Of a stretch of DNA of 35,736 bases, positions 23,313 to 31,576 are shown in pieces. The number at the start of each line of letters is the position of its first letter. The stretch's first letter is position 1. The DNA is from Oscillospiraceae bacterium. Lineage in GTDB: Bacteria > Bacillota > Clostridia > Oscillospirales > Oscillospiraceae. Under the pieces are notes generated by a model that worked only from the letters and a program-made list of their open reading frames with translations, was not told the DNA's origin and ran no database searches. Location of the stretch: assembly GCA_022795735.1 (NCBI GenBank), contig JAAWHG010000026.1:1-35736 (forward strand), in the 5' to 3' direction. The translations under genes and the position numbers were made by a program.

Positions 23313-23335
23313 GAAATGATCCCCCTCTTATTTGT

Positions 23336-24259
23336 TCAGCGAAGAAAGCCCTCCAAAATCTTTTCCTCCGCTTCCTCGGCACTCAATCCCAACGTCTCCA
23401 GCTTGACGATCTGATCGTTGGCGATTCTGCCGATGGCCGCCTCGTGAATCAGTCCCGCGTCCACATGGTTGCAGGTAATGGCCGGAATGGCCTTGACCTT
23501 GGCCTCCCCCATGATAATGGCGTCGCAGCTCACGTGGCCAAAGCAGCGGGCGTTGCCCTCCACCCTGGGATAGAACACCTGCTCCGAGGTATCCTGCGCC
23601 ACGCTGCGGGAAATAACCCGCGTCCGGCTGTCCTCGCCGTTGAGGAACACATCCATTTCACTCTCGGCGTGCTGCCCGTCGTGGGTCAGCAGCTTTTCGG
23701 TAATGATAATCTCGGCGCCCTTGCCCAGCACCGCCTTTGTATAGCGCCTGGTGTCGTCCACCCCTTTAATCTGGGTGGTTTCCAGGTTGACCAACGCCCC
23801 TTCTTCCAGATAGAGGATGGTCTCCGGGTTCAGCACCCGGCGGCCGGTGTCGTCTCCCTCGCCGTAGTGGGTCTCGGTATACACCACATGGGCGTTTTTG
23901 CCCACATAGAAGGTGTGAACGCCGTCGTGCTGGGAATCGCAGCCCGCGCAGCTGTGAATACCGCACCCGGCCACGATGGTCACGTCGGCCCCCTCGCCGA
24001 TGAAGAAATCGTTGTATACCTTGTCCTTGAATCCCGCCTCGGTCAGCACCACCGGGATGTGGACCTCCTCACCCTTGACGCCCGGCTCAATCCGAATGTC
24101 GATTCCTTCCTTGTCCTCCTTCGAGGTGATGGTGATGTGCTCCGAGTTGGAACGGTATTCCTTTTTGCCGTCCACGCGGATGTTGACCGCTCCGGCGGCC
24201 TCGCCGTTCTTCATCCCGGCGACCACCTCCAGGATGCGCTTCTGAATGTCGTTCAGCAT
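23336..24259 (-). CDS. SufB/SufD-family Fe-S scaffold (minimal SMS type)
   Basis: Partner of the SufC ATPase in iron-sulfur cluster assembly. The 307-residue protein is a right-handed beta-helix protein like SufB/SufD but shorter than SufB (about 470), fitting the minimal SmsB form of anaerobes. Visible: AGCGIHSCAGCDSQHDGVHTFYVG (Cys-rich, near 95-118), ETHYGEGDDTGRR, EGNARCFGHVSCDAIIMGEAKVKAIP and the conserved HEAAIGRIANDQIVKLETLGLSAEEAEEKILEGFL C terminus of SufB/D. It overlaps sufC by 7 bases. There is no cysteine desulfurase (SufS), SufU or SufE nearby, so sulfur supply must come from elsewhere. Confidence 0.9.
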   Translation of the reverse strand: MLNDIQKRILEVVAGMKNGEAAGAVNIRVDGKKEYRSNSEHITITSKEDKEGIDIRIEPGVKGEEVHIPVVLTEAGFKDKVYNDFFIGEGADVTIVAGCGIHSCAGCDSQHDGVHTFYVGKNAHVVYTETHYGEGDDTGRRVLNPETILYLEEGALVNLETTQIKGVDDTRRYTKAVLGKGAEIIITEKLLTHDGQHAESEMDVFLNGEDSRTRVISRSVAQDTSEQVFYPRVEGNARCFGHVSCDAIIMGEAKVKAIPAITCNHVDAGLIHEAAIGRIANDQIVKLETLGLSAEEAEEKILEGFLR

Positions 24260-24987
24260 TTCGGGTCCACCTCCAGTAAATTACAGCCCGATACCGTGTC
24301 GTCCAGAATCTGCGGATAAATTTCCTCCATCGGCCCGCGCGTCTGTACCTCGCCATTCGCCACCAGCACGATTTCGTCGGCCAGCCGCAGAATCCTCTCC
24401 TGATGGGAGATGATTAAAATGGTAGCCTCCTTTTTCTCATGAATCTCGGAGAAGGTCTCGGTCAGCCGCGCGAAAGACCAAAGGTCAATGCCGGCCTCCG
24501 GCTCGTCAAAGATCATCAGCGGGCAGCGGCGCGCCAGCACCGTCGCAATCTCGATCCGCTTGACCTCGCCGCCGGACAGAGAGGGGTCCACATCTCGTTC
24601 CAGATAGTCGCGGGCACAAAGTCCAACCTTGGTCAGGTAGGTGCAGGCCTCGTCGTGGCCCAGCTCCTTCCCCGCGGCAATCGCCAGCAAATCCTTGACC
24701 TTCATGCCCTTGAACCGGGGCGGCTGCTGGAAGCCGTAGGACACCCCCAGCCGCGCCCGCTCGGTGACGTTGCATTTGGTCAAATCGGCCCCGTTCCACC
24801 AAATAGACCCGCCTGTAGATGGAATCAGACCCATAATGGCCCGGGCCAGGGTGGTTTTACCGCCCCCGTTGGGGCCGGTGATGGCGACCAGCTTCTGGTC
24901 CTCCACCGTCAAGCTTATATTTTTCAGGATGTCTACCGTACCCGCCTCATCGGACACTGTGACGGAGAGATTTTTAATGTCTAACAT
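24253..24987 (-). CDS. sufC: SufC-type Fe-S assembly ATPase
   Basis: ABC-type ATPase without membrane domains that drives the SufB scaffold. The 244 residues have Walker A GPNGGGKTTLARA (38-50), Q-loop FQQPPRFKGMKVKDLL, signature LSGGEVKRIEIATVLAR (near 137-153), Walker B PLMIFDEPEAGID and a His-switch ISHQERIL, all intact. The signature and MKVKDLL segment are typical for SufC rather than transporters. First gene of sufC-sufB-pfk, with a promoter at 25056-25084. The short two-gene form is the SMS (minimal SUF) arrangement known from archaea and Clostridia. Confidence 0.93.
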   Translation of the reverse strand: MLDIKNLSVTVSDEAGTVDILKNISLTVEDQKLVAITGPNGGGKTTLARAIMGLIPSTGGSIWWNGADLTKCNVTERARLGVSYGFQQPPRFKGMKVKDLLAIAAGKELGHDEACTYLTKVGLCARDYLERDVDPSLSGGEVKRIEIATVLARRCPLMIFDEPEAGIDLWSFARLTETFSEIHEKKEATILIISHQERILRLADEIVLVANGEVQTRGPMEEIYPQILDDTVSGCNLLEVDPKC

Positions 24988-25055
24988 AGGGAACCCCCAT
25001 CTTTACGAAGCGCGGGTGAAACCGGCCAAGCCCCATTTCACCGCCGCTTCCTTTT

Positions 25056-25084
25056 ATTATACGCGGTAAATATTCTAGCATGAA
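25056..25084 (-). promoter_or_regulatory. Promoter of sufC-sufB-pfk
   Basis: Minus strand: TTCATG (25079-25084, weak -35), 17-bp spacer, TATAAT (25056-25061). Divergent from dnaA. Confidence 0.5.
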
Positions 25085-25170
25085 CCGTCTAAAAATGCAA
25101 CCGCGTGCCGTATGAAATTCGTTAAAAACGGCAAGTCTTTTTTATAATAATGTATCCGCGCCATTCCGTC

Positions 25171-25199
25171 TTGAATTTTCCTCCATTTTATGCTATCAT
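25171..25199 (+). promoter_or_regulatory. dnaA promoter
   Basis: TTGAAT (25171-25176), 17-bp spacer, TATCAT (25194-25199), 41 bases before the dnaA start. No obvious DnaA boxes lie in this gap (24988-25240), unlike the dnaA-dnaN gap. Confidence 0.7.
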
Positions 25200-25240
25200 T
25201 AGGATGCCTGTAAATGCTGTTTTTATGAAAGGGGAGGCCT

Positions 25241-26575
25241 ATGTATTCTTCCAACTACGTCTGGGCCAAGGTGATCGGCTATATTGAGAACAAGATAGGG
25301 GCCGCCGCCGCCGCCACCTGGTTCGACGACGCCGAGGTCGTCGGTCTGTCGGAGGATAAGCTGGTTTTGTACAGTCCCTCCCCCTTTCGCCAGGACATGA
25401 TCCGGCAGCATTGCGTCCAGTATATTCAGGAGGCCATGCTGGAATATTTTTCTATGTCGGTCCAGGTGGACATTCTCGGCGAGCAGGAGTTCTCTGACCG
25501 CCGCGTTCACGACCCGGTCCGGGAAAAAAAGCCGGACTTTCTGGTCAACAACCCGCAGTATACCTTCGACACCTTCGTCGTCGGTCCGTCCAACACCTTT
25601 GCCCACGCCACCTCGGTCGCCGTGGCCAACAATCCCGGCGTGACCTATAACCCGCTCTTTATCTACGGCCCCTCCGGCCTGGGCAAAACCCACCTGCTCT
25701 ACGCCATCGCCGCTGAAATCTACCGCCGGCAGCCCGAGCTGCGAATGGTCTACGTCAAGGAGGACCAGTTCACCAACGAGCTGATCGAGGGGCTCAAAAA
25801 CGGTAAAATTGAGGAGTTCCGCGGCAAATACCGGGGAGCCGATCTGCTGCTCATGGACGACGTGCAGTTCATCGCCGGAAAGGCGTCCACCGAGGAGGAG
25901 TTTTTCAACACCTTCAACGAGCTCTTCCTCGCCAGAAAGCAGATCGTCCTGACCTCCGACCGTCCGCCCGATGAAATGCTCAAGCTGGAGGACCGCCTCC
26001 GCACCCGCTTCCAGGGCGCCATGCTGGCCGACATCACCCCGCCCACCTACGAAACCCGCATGGCCATTATACAATCCAAATCGCTGAGCATGGGCCTGGA
26101 AATGCCGGGCGACTGCTGCCAGTACATCGCCCAGAAGATCACCACCAACATCCGTCAGATTGAGGGCGTGGTCAAAAAAATCTCCGCCCGCCACGATCTC
26201 AACAAAATGGAGGTCAACCTCTCCACCGTCACCAAAATCATCGACGAGATGTACAAGGGCAAGGCGGACACCCTGCCCACCCCCGACCTCATTATCTCCG
26301 AGGTGAGCCGTTACTACTCCATTCCAGAGGAGACCATACGCGGCTCGCTCAAAAACAAGATTACCTCCGAAGCCCGCCGCCTCGCCATGTACCTGATCCG
26401 CCAGATCACCGGCATGAGCTTGCCCGACATCGGCAAAGTATTCGGCGGCAAAGACCACACCACCGTCCTCTACGCCGTCCGCAAGGTGGACGAGGGGCTT
26501 GCCAAGGGCGACAAGCGCATCGCGGGCAACCTCAAGGAGATTACCGCCAACATCAACACCCGCCTGGAGGGGTGA
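25241..26575 (+). CDS. dnaA: Chromosomal replication initiator DnaA
   Basis: AAA+ initiator that binds DnaA boxes and unwinds oriC. The 444-residue protein has domain I (1-85, NYVWAKVIGYIENK), a short linker, the ATPase domain with Walker A GPSGLGKTHLLYA (near 141-153), Walker B LLMDDVQF (near 202-209), sensor regions (TSDRPPDEM, RTRF Arg-finger region), and domain IV with the DNA-binding HTH MSLPDIGKVFGGKDHTTVLYAVRK. Length is typical. Start ATG 25241 follows GGGGAGG. It leads the rightward arm. The adjacent downstream gap is the putative oriC. Confidence 0.98.
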   Translation: MYSSNYVWAKVIGYIENKIGAAAAATWFDDAEVVGLSEDKLVLYSPSPFRQDMIRQHCVQYIQEAMLEYFSMSVQVDILGEQEFSDRRVHDPVREKKPDFLVNNPQYTFDTFVVGPSNTFAHATSVAVANNPGVTYNPLFIYGPSGLGKTHLLYAIAAEIYRRQPELRMVYVKEDQFTNELIEGLKNGKIEEFRGKYRGADLLLMDDVQFIAGKASTEEEFFNTFNELFLARKQIVLTSDRPPDEMLKLEDRLRTRFQGAMLADITPPTYETRMAIIQSKSLSMGLEMPGDCCQYIAQKITTNIRQIEGVVKKISARHDLNKMEVNLSTVTKIIDEMYKGKADTLPTPDLIISEVSRYYSIPEETIRGSLKNKITSEARRLAMYLIRQITGMSLPDIGKVFGGKDHTTVLYAVRKVDEGLAKGDKRIAGNLKEITANINTRLEG

Positions 26576-26812
26576 GTGATTTGTTCACAAGGCGTTGTGG
26601 AAATTGAAAAACTTTCCTGTGAAAAAAAGATCTTCCACTTTTCCCCGTTTCTCCCTGTGAAAAAACCTTCTTTCTTTCACAGCCGCCATGTGAACAAAAA
26701 ACCGTTGCCCCGCCGCACTTCGACGGGAATTTTCACAATTGTTTTTACTACGACTGCTACGATTCTATTATCCTTTCTTTTTTATAGTTCAGAGAAAAAC
26801 GGAGGGACGCTC
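26576..26812. other. Putative origin of replication (oriC), dnaA-dnaN gap
   Basis: 237 bases with six DnaA-box-like 9-mers: TTGTTCACA (26581), TGTGGAAAT (26596), TGTGAAAAA (26618 and 26656, inside the 12-base repeat CCTGTGAAAAAA), TGTGAACAA (26689) and ATTTTCACA (26729). Most differ from TTATCCACA at two positions. A GC-rich patch (26706-26727), a trinucleotide tract and a T-rich stretch (26772-26786) follow, the order of the Bacillus unwinding region. Placement between dnaA and dnaN and the strand switch support origin function. Confidence 0.8.
26745..26771 (+). promoter_or_regulatory. DnaA-trio-like unwinding element
   Basis: Read from the last DnaA box: TTA CTA CGA CTG CTA CGA TTC TAT TAT, a 3-base-period tract like the Bacillus CTACTATTACTT... 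DnaA-trio. It starts 8 bases after the box at 26729-26737 and points toward dnaN, the same direction as in Bacillus subtilis. Homology is by pattern only. Confidence 0.5.
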
Positions 26813-27922
26813 ATGCACTTCATCTGTGAAAAAGCGATCCTGGTCTCGGCGATCTCCATCGCCTCCAGGACCGTCTCCAGCAAAAACGCCATTCCCGCTC
26901 TCGAAGGCATCCATATCAAAGCCGGGACGGCGCTTGCCCTGACCGGCTACAACCTAGAGACCGGCATCACCGTCACCACCCCCGCCCGCGTCGAGGAGGC
27001 GGGAGCCTGCGTCCTCCCGGCCAGACTCTTCTTTGACATCATCCGCAAGCTGCCCGACGAGCCGGTAAGCGTGCAGGCCGACGAACGCCTTCAGGTTTCC
27101 ATCCGCTGCGGCGCGGTCTCCTTTACCATCGCCGGCATCGACGCCGACAGCTACCCGGAGCTTCCCGAGGTGGAGTTTGACAACGCCGTCTCCCTTCCCC
27201 AGCGCGCGCTCAAGGAGCTGATCGGCGGCACCATCTTCTCGGTGTCGGACAATCAGGCGCGGCCGGTCCATACCGGATGTCTCTTTGAGATCGAGTCGGA
27301 GGGATTGACCGTCGTTGCTGTGGACGGCTACCGGCTCGCCCTGCGGCAGTTCCGCTGCGAGGAGCCCATTGAGCGCAGCATGCGCTTTGTCGCCCCCGGC
27401 GCGGCCCTCAAGGAGGTGGAGAAAATCCTCTCCGACAGCGACGACCCGGTACGCATCACCCTCGGCGCAAAGCATATCTTGTTTGAGATCGGCGACGCGA
27501 CGCTGGTGTGCCGGGTGCTGGAGGGAGAGTTTCTGGACTGGCGGCGCGTGCTGCCCCAAAACAATCCCATCCGGCTCCAGGGCGAGGTCGCCAAGCTGAC
27601 CGCCAGCGTCGAGCGGGTTGGCCTGATCGTCTCAGAAAAGATAAAAAGCCCGGTGCGCTGCCTCTTTGGCAACGAGTCGGCCGATTTTCGGACGGTGACC
27701 ACCATCGGCGCGGCCCATGACGTCTGCGCGCTGGAGGGAGACGGCGGCGACTTGGAAATTGGCTTCAACTGCCGCTTTCTGCTCGAAGCGCTGCAAAACA
27801 TTCCCGAGGAGCGGACGGCAATCGAGCTGTCCAATGGCCTGAGCCCCATCGTCTTCCTGCCCGCCGGCGGCGGGGGGCGTTACGCCTATATGGTGCTGCC
27901 CGTCCGGCTGAAAGAGGGCTGA
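26813..27922 (+). CDS. dnaN: DNA polymerase III sliding clamp (beta subunit)
   Basis: Ring clamp that tethers polymerase III. The 369 residues start MHFICEKAILVSAISIASRTVSSKNAIPALEGI, followed by the typical GYNLETGITV, FFDIIRKLPDE, SVSDNQARPVHTGCLFEIE and VAVDGYRLALR motifs and a C-terminal peptide YAYMVLPVRLKEG. Three clamp domains; size fits. The start is the ATG at 26813, after GGAGGG; the longer upstream frame runs through oriC and is not coding. The 4-base gap to the S4 gene suggests cotranscription. Confidence 0.97.
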   Translation: MHFICEKAILVSAISIASRTVSSKNAIPALEGIHIKAGTALALTGYNLETGITVTTPARVEEAGACVLPARLFFDIIRKLPDEPVSVQADERLQVSIRCGAVSFTIAGIDADSYPELPEVEFDNAVSLPQRALKELIGGTIFSVSDNQARPVHTGCLFEIESEGLTVVAVDGYRLALRQFRCEEPIERSMRFVAPGAALKEVEKILSDSDDPVRITLGAKHILFEIGDATLVCRVLEGEFLDWRRVLPQNNPIRLQGEVAKLTASVERVGLIVSEKIKSPVRCLFGNESADFRTVTTIGAAHDVCALEGDGGDLEIGFNCRFLLEALQNIPEERTAIELSNGLSPIVFLPAGGGGRYAYMVLPVRLKEG

Positions 27923-27926
27923 GGCA

Positions 27927-28187
27927 ATGGCGGTTAAGGTTCGCGTAACAAAATTCCGGGGCGATGGGCCGGACGACGTGCCCATCCGCACCGAATATAT
28001 CAAATTACAGGATTTTATGAAGCTGTGCGATGCGGTTCCCTCCGGAGGAATGGCAAAGAACTTTATTCAAAACGGCGAAGTCCGGGTCAACGGCGAAACG
28101 GAGACCCGCCGGGGCCGGAAACTCCGTCCCGGCGACGAGGTGGCGTATCTCCAAAAAATCTGGCGGGTCGTGTCCCATGACGCTTAA
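27927..28187 (+). CDS. yaaA: S4-domain RNA-binding protein, YaaA family
   Basis: An 86-residue S4-like protein. The core GGMAKNFIQNGEVRVNGETETRRGRKLRPGDEV (about 38-70) is the S4 RNA-binding motif; the preceding YIKLQDFMKLCDAVPSG is typical of the dnaN-recF neighbour. It is thought to act in ribosome biogenesis or RNA binding. The last 11 bases overlap recF. Strongly conserved position, unknown exact role. Confidence 0.92.
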   Translation: MAVKVRVTKFRGDGPDDVPIRTEYIKLQDFMKLCDAVPSGGMAKNFIQNGEVRVNGETETRRGRKLRPGDEVAYLQKIWRVVSHDA

Positions 28188-29292
28188 AACCCTGTCCCTG
28201 CGGGGGTTCCGCAACTATGAAAATCTCTCCGCCAGCCTGGTGCCCGGCGTCAATCTGATTGTCGGCGACAACGCCCAGGGAAAGACAAATCTCTTGGAGG
28301 CGGTGGCTTATCTCTCGACGGGCCGTTCCTTCCGCACCAGGCGGGAACAGGAATTGATTCTGCGCGGCGCGGATTTCGCCGATTTGGAAGCGGTGGTCCG
28401 GACCCGGGAACGGGAACAGACCGCCCGCGCGGTGCTCTTCCCGGGCAGAAAACCCCGTCAGCTCTATCTGGGCGGGGTCAAGCAGAAAACCGCCGCGGAA
28501 TTTACCGCCTTATTCCGAACGGTGCTGTTCTGCCCCGACGACCTGCTGACCCTCAAGGCGGGGGCGGCGGCGAGAAGAAAACAGATGGACGCCGCGCTCT
28601 GCCAGCTCCGTCCCGGTTACGACCGGGCGCTGCGGGAGTATGGCAGGCTGCACGACCACAAGAGCCGCATCCTGCGCAGCCGCTGGGAGGAACCGGCGCT
28701 GCTGGACACCCTGCCCGAATTTAACCTCCGCATGGCGCAGGTGGGAGCGGCCCTGATTTACTACCGGGCCAGATATCTCCGACGCCTCGGCGAGCTGGCT
28801 GCCGGCTTTCATGGGGAGTTTTCGGGCGGACGGGAAAGGCTGGCGCTGCAATACCAGACCGTGTCCTCCGTCGAGGACCCCCTCGCGCCCCAGGAGATTT
28901 TGTTGGAAAGACTGCGCGAGCACCAGGAGCGGCATGCTAGGGCGGAGCTGGAGTGCGCGCAATGCCTGTCCGGCCCGCACAAGGATGATTTTGACCTGAC
29001 GCTGGACGGCGTCAGCTTGAAAAGCTACGGCTCGCAGGGACAGATTCGCACGGCGGCCATTTCCCTAAAGCTCGGCGAGCGGGAAATCTTCCGCAAGGAC
29101 GCGGGGGAGGAACCTGTTCTGCTGCTGGACGACGTGCTCAGCGAGCTGGACCCGGGACGGCAGGATTTTATCCTAAACCGGATTCAAGAGGGTCAGGTCT
29201 TTATTACCTGCTGTGAAAAGGGACGTTTGACCGAGCTGGGACAGGTACTGACCATTCAGGGCGGCGCGCTGGTCCCATCGGTGTTGCATTGA
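28177..29292 (+). CDS. recF: DNA replication/repair protein RecF
   Basis: SMC-like ATPase that helps load RecA at gaps. The 371 residues contain Walker A GDNAQGKTNLLEAVAYLSTGRSFR (about 34-57), the signature GSQGQIRTAAISLKLGE and Walker B PVLLLDDVLSELDPGRQ near the end. I start at the ATG at 28177 (MTLKTLSLRGFRNYENL, the usual RecF N terminus) inside the preceding gene's last codons; frames upstream are inside the S4 gene. Part of the dnaN-S4-recF-remB-gyrB run. Confidence 0.96.
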   Translation: MTLKTLSLRGFRNYENLSASLVPGVNLIVGDNAQGKTNLLEAVAYLSTGRSFRTRREQELILRGADFADLEAVVRTREREQTARAVLFPGRKPRQLYLGGVKQKTAAEFTALFRTVLFCPDDLLTLKAGAAARRKQMDAALCQLRPGYDRALREYGRLHDHKSRILRSRWEEPALLDTLPEFNLRMAQVGAALIYYRARYLRRLGELAAGFHGEFSGGRERLALQYQTVSSVEDPLAPQEILLERLREHQERHARAELECAQCLSGPHKDDFDLTLDGVSLKSYGSQGQIRTAAISLKLGEREIFRKDAGEEPVLLLDDVLSELDPGRQDFILNRIQEGQVFITCCEKGRLTELGQVLTIQGGALVPSVLH

Positions 29293-29316
29293 CGCATCGC
29301 GTCGTGAGGTGAGAAA

Positions 29317-29586
29317 ATGTATGTATCCATCGGCAGTGATATGGCGGTGCGCGACGAGTCCATTGTCGGCATCTTTGACCTGGATGTCACCAGCTCATCC
29401 AAACATACCCGCGACTTTCTCCGGCGCGCCGAGGAAAGGGGGCAGGTGCTGGCCGTCACCGGCGAGCTGCCCAAGGCTTTCGTGGTGACCAGGGAATTTC
29501 CAATGGACCGGGTCTATCTGACCCAGTTTTCCGCGTCAACCATCGAAAAACGAAGTAAGCGGCCTCTGGGAGGCTTTGGCATATGA
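29317..29586 (+). CDS. remB: DUF370 protein, RemB/YaaB type
   Basis: An 89-residue protein. MYVSIGSDMAVRDESIVGIFDLDVTSSSKHTRDFLRRAEE and the GELPKAFVVT...RVYLTQFSASTIEKR pattern fit the DUF370 family, whose RemA/RemB members regulate matrix and osmotic genes in Bacillus. The position recF-remB-gyrB is conserved. Whether it binds DNA here is unknown. RBS GAGGTGAG lies just before the ATG. Confidence 0.9.
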   Translation: MYVSIGSDMAVRDESIVGIFDLDVTSSSKHTRDFLRRAEERGQVLAVTGELPKAFVVTREFPMDRVYLTQFSASTIEKRSKRPLGGFGI

Positions 29587-29609
29587 AACCCATTGGTAAG
29601 GAGTAGAAC

Positions 29610-31547
29610 ATGGCAGAAGAACTGAATCCCATTGTTGAACAGGAATACGGCGCGGAACAAATTCAGGTGCTTGAGGGATTGGAGGCGGTGCGCGTCCGGC
29701 CCGGTATGTATATCGGCTCCACCTCCTCCTCCGGCCTGCACCATCTGGTCTATGAGATTGTGGACAACGCGATTGACGAGGCGTTGGCCGGGTTTTGCAG
29801 CGACATCACCGTCACCATCAACGAGGGGGATATCATCACCGTCACCGACAACGGACGCGGTATCCCGGTGGACATCCAGCCCCAGACCGGCCGGCCCGCT
29901 CTGGAGGTCGTCTATACCGTCCTGCACGCCGGCGGCAAGTTCGGCGGCGGCGGCTATAAGGTGTCGGGCGGCCTCCACGGCGTCGGCGCGTCGGTGGTCA
30001 ACGCCCTGTCCGAATGGCTGACCGTTCAGGTACACCGGGACGGAAAAATCTATGAGATGCGTTTCTCCCGGGGCGAGATCACCCAGGAAATGAAAATTGT
30101 CGGCGAGACCGGACATTCGGGGACGGTGGTCACCTTCAAGCCGGACGCTGAGATTTTTGACGATCTGGTCTACGATTACGACACCCTGCACACGAGAATG
30201 CGGGAACAGGCTTTTTTGAACGCAGGACTGCGGATCACCACGGCGGACGAGCGGGAGGGAAAGCAGCAGCGCGATACCATGTGCTACGAGGGTGGCATCC
30301 GCCAATTTGCCAAATGGCTCAACCGGGCCAAGACCCCCATTCACGACGAGGCCATCTATATGTCCGGACGTCGCGACGACGCCACCGCCGAAGTCGCCAT
30401 TCAGTACAACGACAGCTATAACGAGACCATTCTGTCCTTCGCCAACGATATTCACACCCCGGAGGGCGGCATGCACGAGACCGGCTTCAAAACCGCGCTG
30501 ACTCGCGTGCTCAACGCCTACGGCGTCAAATCCGGCGCCATCAAGAGCGACGCCGACAAGGTGTCGGGCGAGGACTGCCGCGAGGGGCTCTGCTGCGTCA
30601 TCTCGGTCAAACTGACCGACGCGCAGTTCGAGGGCCAGACCAAGGCCAAGCTGGGCAACGCCTATATCCGCACCTTGGTTGACAACGTGGTCAATGAGCA
30701 GTTGGCCGACTTCTTTGAGGAAAACCCGCAGATCGCCAAGACCATCCTGGAAAAAGCCATGACCGCCAACCGGGCCAGAGAGGCGGCGCGCAAGGCAAAA
30801 GAATCGGTCCGCCGCAAGACCGGATTGGAGGGCGGGCAGATGCCCGACAAGCTTCAGGACTGCAACGAACGGGACCCATCCCTGTGTGAGATTTATATCG
30901 TCGAGGGCGACAGCGCCGCCGGCTCCGCCATCCAGGGCCGGGACAGCCGGTTCCAGGCCATCCTTGCCATGTGGGGTAAGATGCTCAACGTGGAAAAGGC
31001 GCGGGCTGACAAGATTTACGGCAACGACAAGCTTTACCCCATGATTGTGGCGCTGGGCGCAGGAATCGGCAGTGAATTTGACCTGAGCAAACTACGTTAT
31101 CATAAGATCATTATCATGGCTGACGCCGACGTGGACGGGGCCCACATCCGGACCCTGCTCCTGACCTTCTTTTTCCGCTATATGCGTCCGCTGATTGAAA
31201 ACGGCTACGTCTACAGCGCCGTCCCTCCCCTCTTTAAGCTGACGAGGGGAAAGACGGTCCGGGTGGCCTATTCCGACGAGGAGCGGGACGCCATTTCCGC
31301 CGAGCTCCGGGGCGACAATCCCAACGCCAAGGTGGAAATCAACCGCTTCAAGGGTCTGGGCGAGATGGACGCCCACGAGCTGTGGGAGACCACCATGGAC
31401 CCGGAAAAACGCACCCTCCGGCGTATCACGCTGGACGACGCCATTGCCGCTGACCAGATATTCTCCGTCCTCATGGGCGAGGAGGTTGAACCACGCAAGC
31501 AGTGGATTGAACAAAACGCCCAGTACGCGGTGAATTTGGATTATTAA
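29610..31547 (+). CDS. gyrB: DNA gyrase subunit B
   Basis: ATPase subunit of the gyrase that adds negative supercoils. The 645 residues include the GHKL ATP site ([36 protein letters not shown]), the transducer and the TOPRIM domain with [14 protein letters not shown] (near 425-438) and [19 protein letters not shown] (near 503-520), ending with the short C-terminal ([16 protein letters not shown]) typical of Gram-positive GyrB. The start ATG 29610 follows AAGGAG. gyrA begins 29 bases later. Confidence 0.98.
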   Translation: MAEELNPIVEQEYGAEQIQVLEGLEAVRVRPGMYIGSTSSSGLHHLVYEIVDNAIDEALAGFCSDITVTINEGDIITVTDNGRGIPVDIQPQTGRPALEVVYTVLHAGGKFGGGGYKVSGGLHGVGASVVNALSEWLTVQVHRDGKIYEMRFSRGEITQEMKIVGETGHSGTVVTFKPDAEIFDDLVYDYDTLHTRMREQAFLNAGLRITTADEREGKQQRDTMCYEGGIRQFAKWLNRAKTPIHDEAIYMSGRRDDATAEVAIQYNDSYNETILSFANDIHTPEGGMHETGFKTALTRVLNAYGVKSGAIKSDADKVSGEDCREGLCCVISVKLTDAQFEGQTKAKLGNAYIRTLVDNVVNEQLADFFEENPQIAKTILEKAMTANRAREAARKAKESVRRKTGLEGGQMPDKLQDCNERDPSLCEIYIVEGDSAAGSAIQGRDSRFQAILAMWGKMLNVEKARADKIYGNDKLYPMIVALGAGIGSEFDLSKLRYHKIIIMADADVDGAHIRTLLLTFFFRYMRPLIENGYVYSAVPPLFKLTRGKTVRVAYSDEERDAISAELRGDNPNAKVEINRFKGLGEMDAHELWETTMDPEKRTLRRITLDDAIAADQIFSVLMGEEVEPRKQWIEQNAQYAVNLDY

Positions 31548-31576
31548 CCGGCGGAGGACAGAATTGAGGATACAAT

